Origin: Lachnospiraceae bacterium
GTDB taxonomy: Bacteria; Bacillota; Clostridia; Lachnospirales; Lachnospiraceae
DNA length: 64,000 bases
Assembly (NCBI GenBank): GCA_024696005.1
Contig: JAILHF010000051.1
Coordinates: forward strand, 1-64,000
Reading direction: 5' to 3'
Part shown: piece by piece, positions 63,674-64,000 of the stretch
Layout: every line of letters starts with the position of its first letter
Position numbering within the stretch: the stretch's first letter is position 1
Program-made: the position numbers and the translations under genes
The notes under the pieces: model-generated
The model's database searches: none
Told to the model about the DNA's origin: nothing
The model's input: the letters and a program-made list of their open reading frames with translations, nothing else

Positions 63674-64000
63674 TTGAGAAGCTTCAGGTATCTGGCAGGC
63701 GCTGCCGCAATCTCCATATTGACATTTCAGCTGAACGGGATCGCATGCGATGCCGAGCAGACGGAAATGACTGCTGCTTTGGCGGAAGAAGAAACCGAAG
63801 CGGTCTTTTTGGGCGGCGCTGCGGATATCTTTGAAGATACGATACTCGAAAGCGGCCCCGCGCTCAGGCTTTGCGGCGCGGCAGTCGAGCTGGACGAGGA
63901 TTTCAATGCTTACGAGATTATTGGCGAGCCTTTGACGGAAGAGGAGGTTCTTTTCGAAGAGGAGGCTGCTACGGAAGTGACGGCAGAGGAAGAAGCTGTC
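63674..64000 (+). CDS. Secreted acidic protein, N-terminal part (runs off the window)
   Basis: Frame open from a TTG at 63674 to the window end, 109 codons, with AAGGGTG as ribosome site. Residues 1-25 look like a signal peptide (RSFRYLAGAAAISILTFQLNGIA followed by CDAEQ). The rest is very acidic (EEETEAV, TEEEVLFEEEAATEV), like the linkers that follow the signal peptides of the two giant secreted proteins. The catalytic or binding part is outside the window, so function is unknown. Confidence 0.7.
   Translation, partial: MRSFRYLAGAAAISILTFQLNGIACDAEQTEMTAALAEEETEAVFLGGAADIFEDTILESGPALRLCGAAVELDEDFNAYEIIGEPLTEEEVLFEEEAATEVTAEEEAV

Overview
The window reads as chromosomal DNA from an anaerobic Firmicute, most likely a Lachnospiraceae (Clostridia) with moderately high GC. 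This is inferred from gene content: short HisG with HisZ, a HisF-like/HisI/HisE fusion, a divergent NAD-dependent DNA ligase, the TIGR03960/TIGR03936 radical-SAM pair, a YtrA-type GntR/ABC cassette, and giant secreted proteins with InlB-type, Big_2-type and MBG-like modules. Almost all genes lie on the + strand. Exceptions are metA and the ytrA-like cassette. No rRNA, tRNA, CRISPR, prophage or IS transposase was seen, and no stretch over 300 bases lacks a gene (the largest gap is about 260 bases at 57897-58157).

Layout. 1-1396: end of a glycolytic operon (partial pgk, tpiA, terminator). 1415-4612: aminotransferase, PilZ protein, HU, CarD-like regulator. 4681-7628: ligA convergent with metA. 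7724-14117: J-domain protein, small unknown, membrane protein with a degenerate GGDEF fold, acidic protein, and a 1412-residue CoA-dehydratase activase-like protein. 14213-21037: 2274-residue secreted protein with 13 InlB-type repeats. 21247-29137: type II topoisomerase pair (ParE/ParC-like), rsmD, coaD, coiled-coil protein, membrane protein, Nudix hydrolase, pseudouridine synthase, mostly overlapping. 29217-35192: secreted papain-like protease with a long Ig-like array. 35313-43986: histidine operon (hisZ-hisG-hisD-hisB-HisF-like/HisIE) that runs without a break into the radical-SAM pair and a short RNase E/G. Its promoter predicts a leaderless message.

44152-54372 is the most accessory-looking stretch. 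It holds a protein with eight tandem SHOCT-like repeats, a LacI-type-sensor diguanylate cyclase, a CPCC protein next to a secreted nuclease-like protein, a 147-bp MITE-like element with 13-bp terminal inverted repeats, a YbaK-type deacylase, an HD-GYP-like phosphodiesterase and two paralogous GGDEF proteins. With the PilZ protein and the degenerate GGDEF protein, the window contains makers, a breaker and a receptor of cyclic-di-GMP. 54446-57896 (minus strand) is a GntR-regulated ABC exporter; 58158-61477 is a MacB/FtsX-type ABC pair; then come ychF, lgt and the start of a secreted acidic protein that runs off the end.

The best leads for something undescribed are the eight-fold SHOCT protein (44152), the MITE-like element (48879-49025), the CPCC/secreted nuclease-like pair (47980-48866), the his operon with its leaderless start and pseudo-HisF domain, and the two giant secreted proteins that share C-terminal modules but show no recognised cell-wall anchor. 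All functions are read from sequence motifs; no database search was possible.
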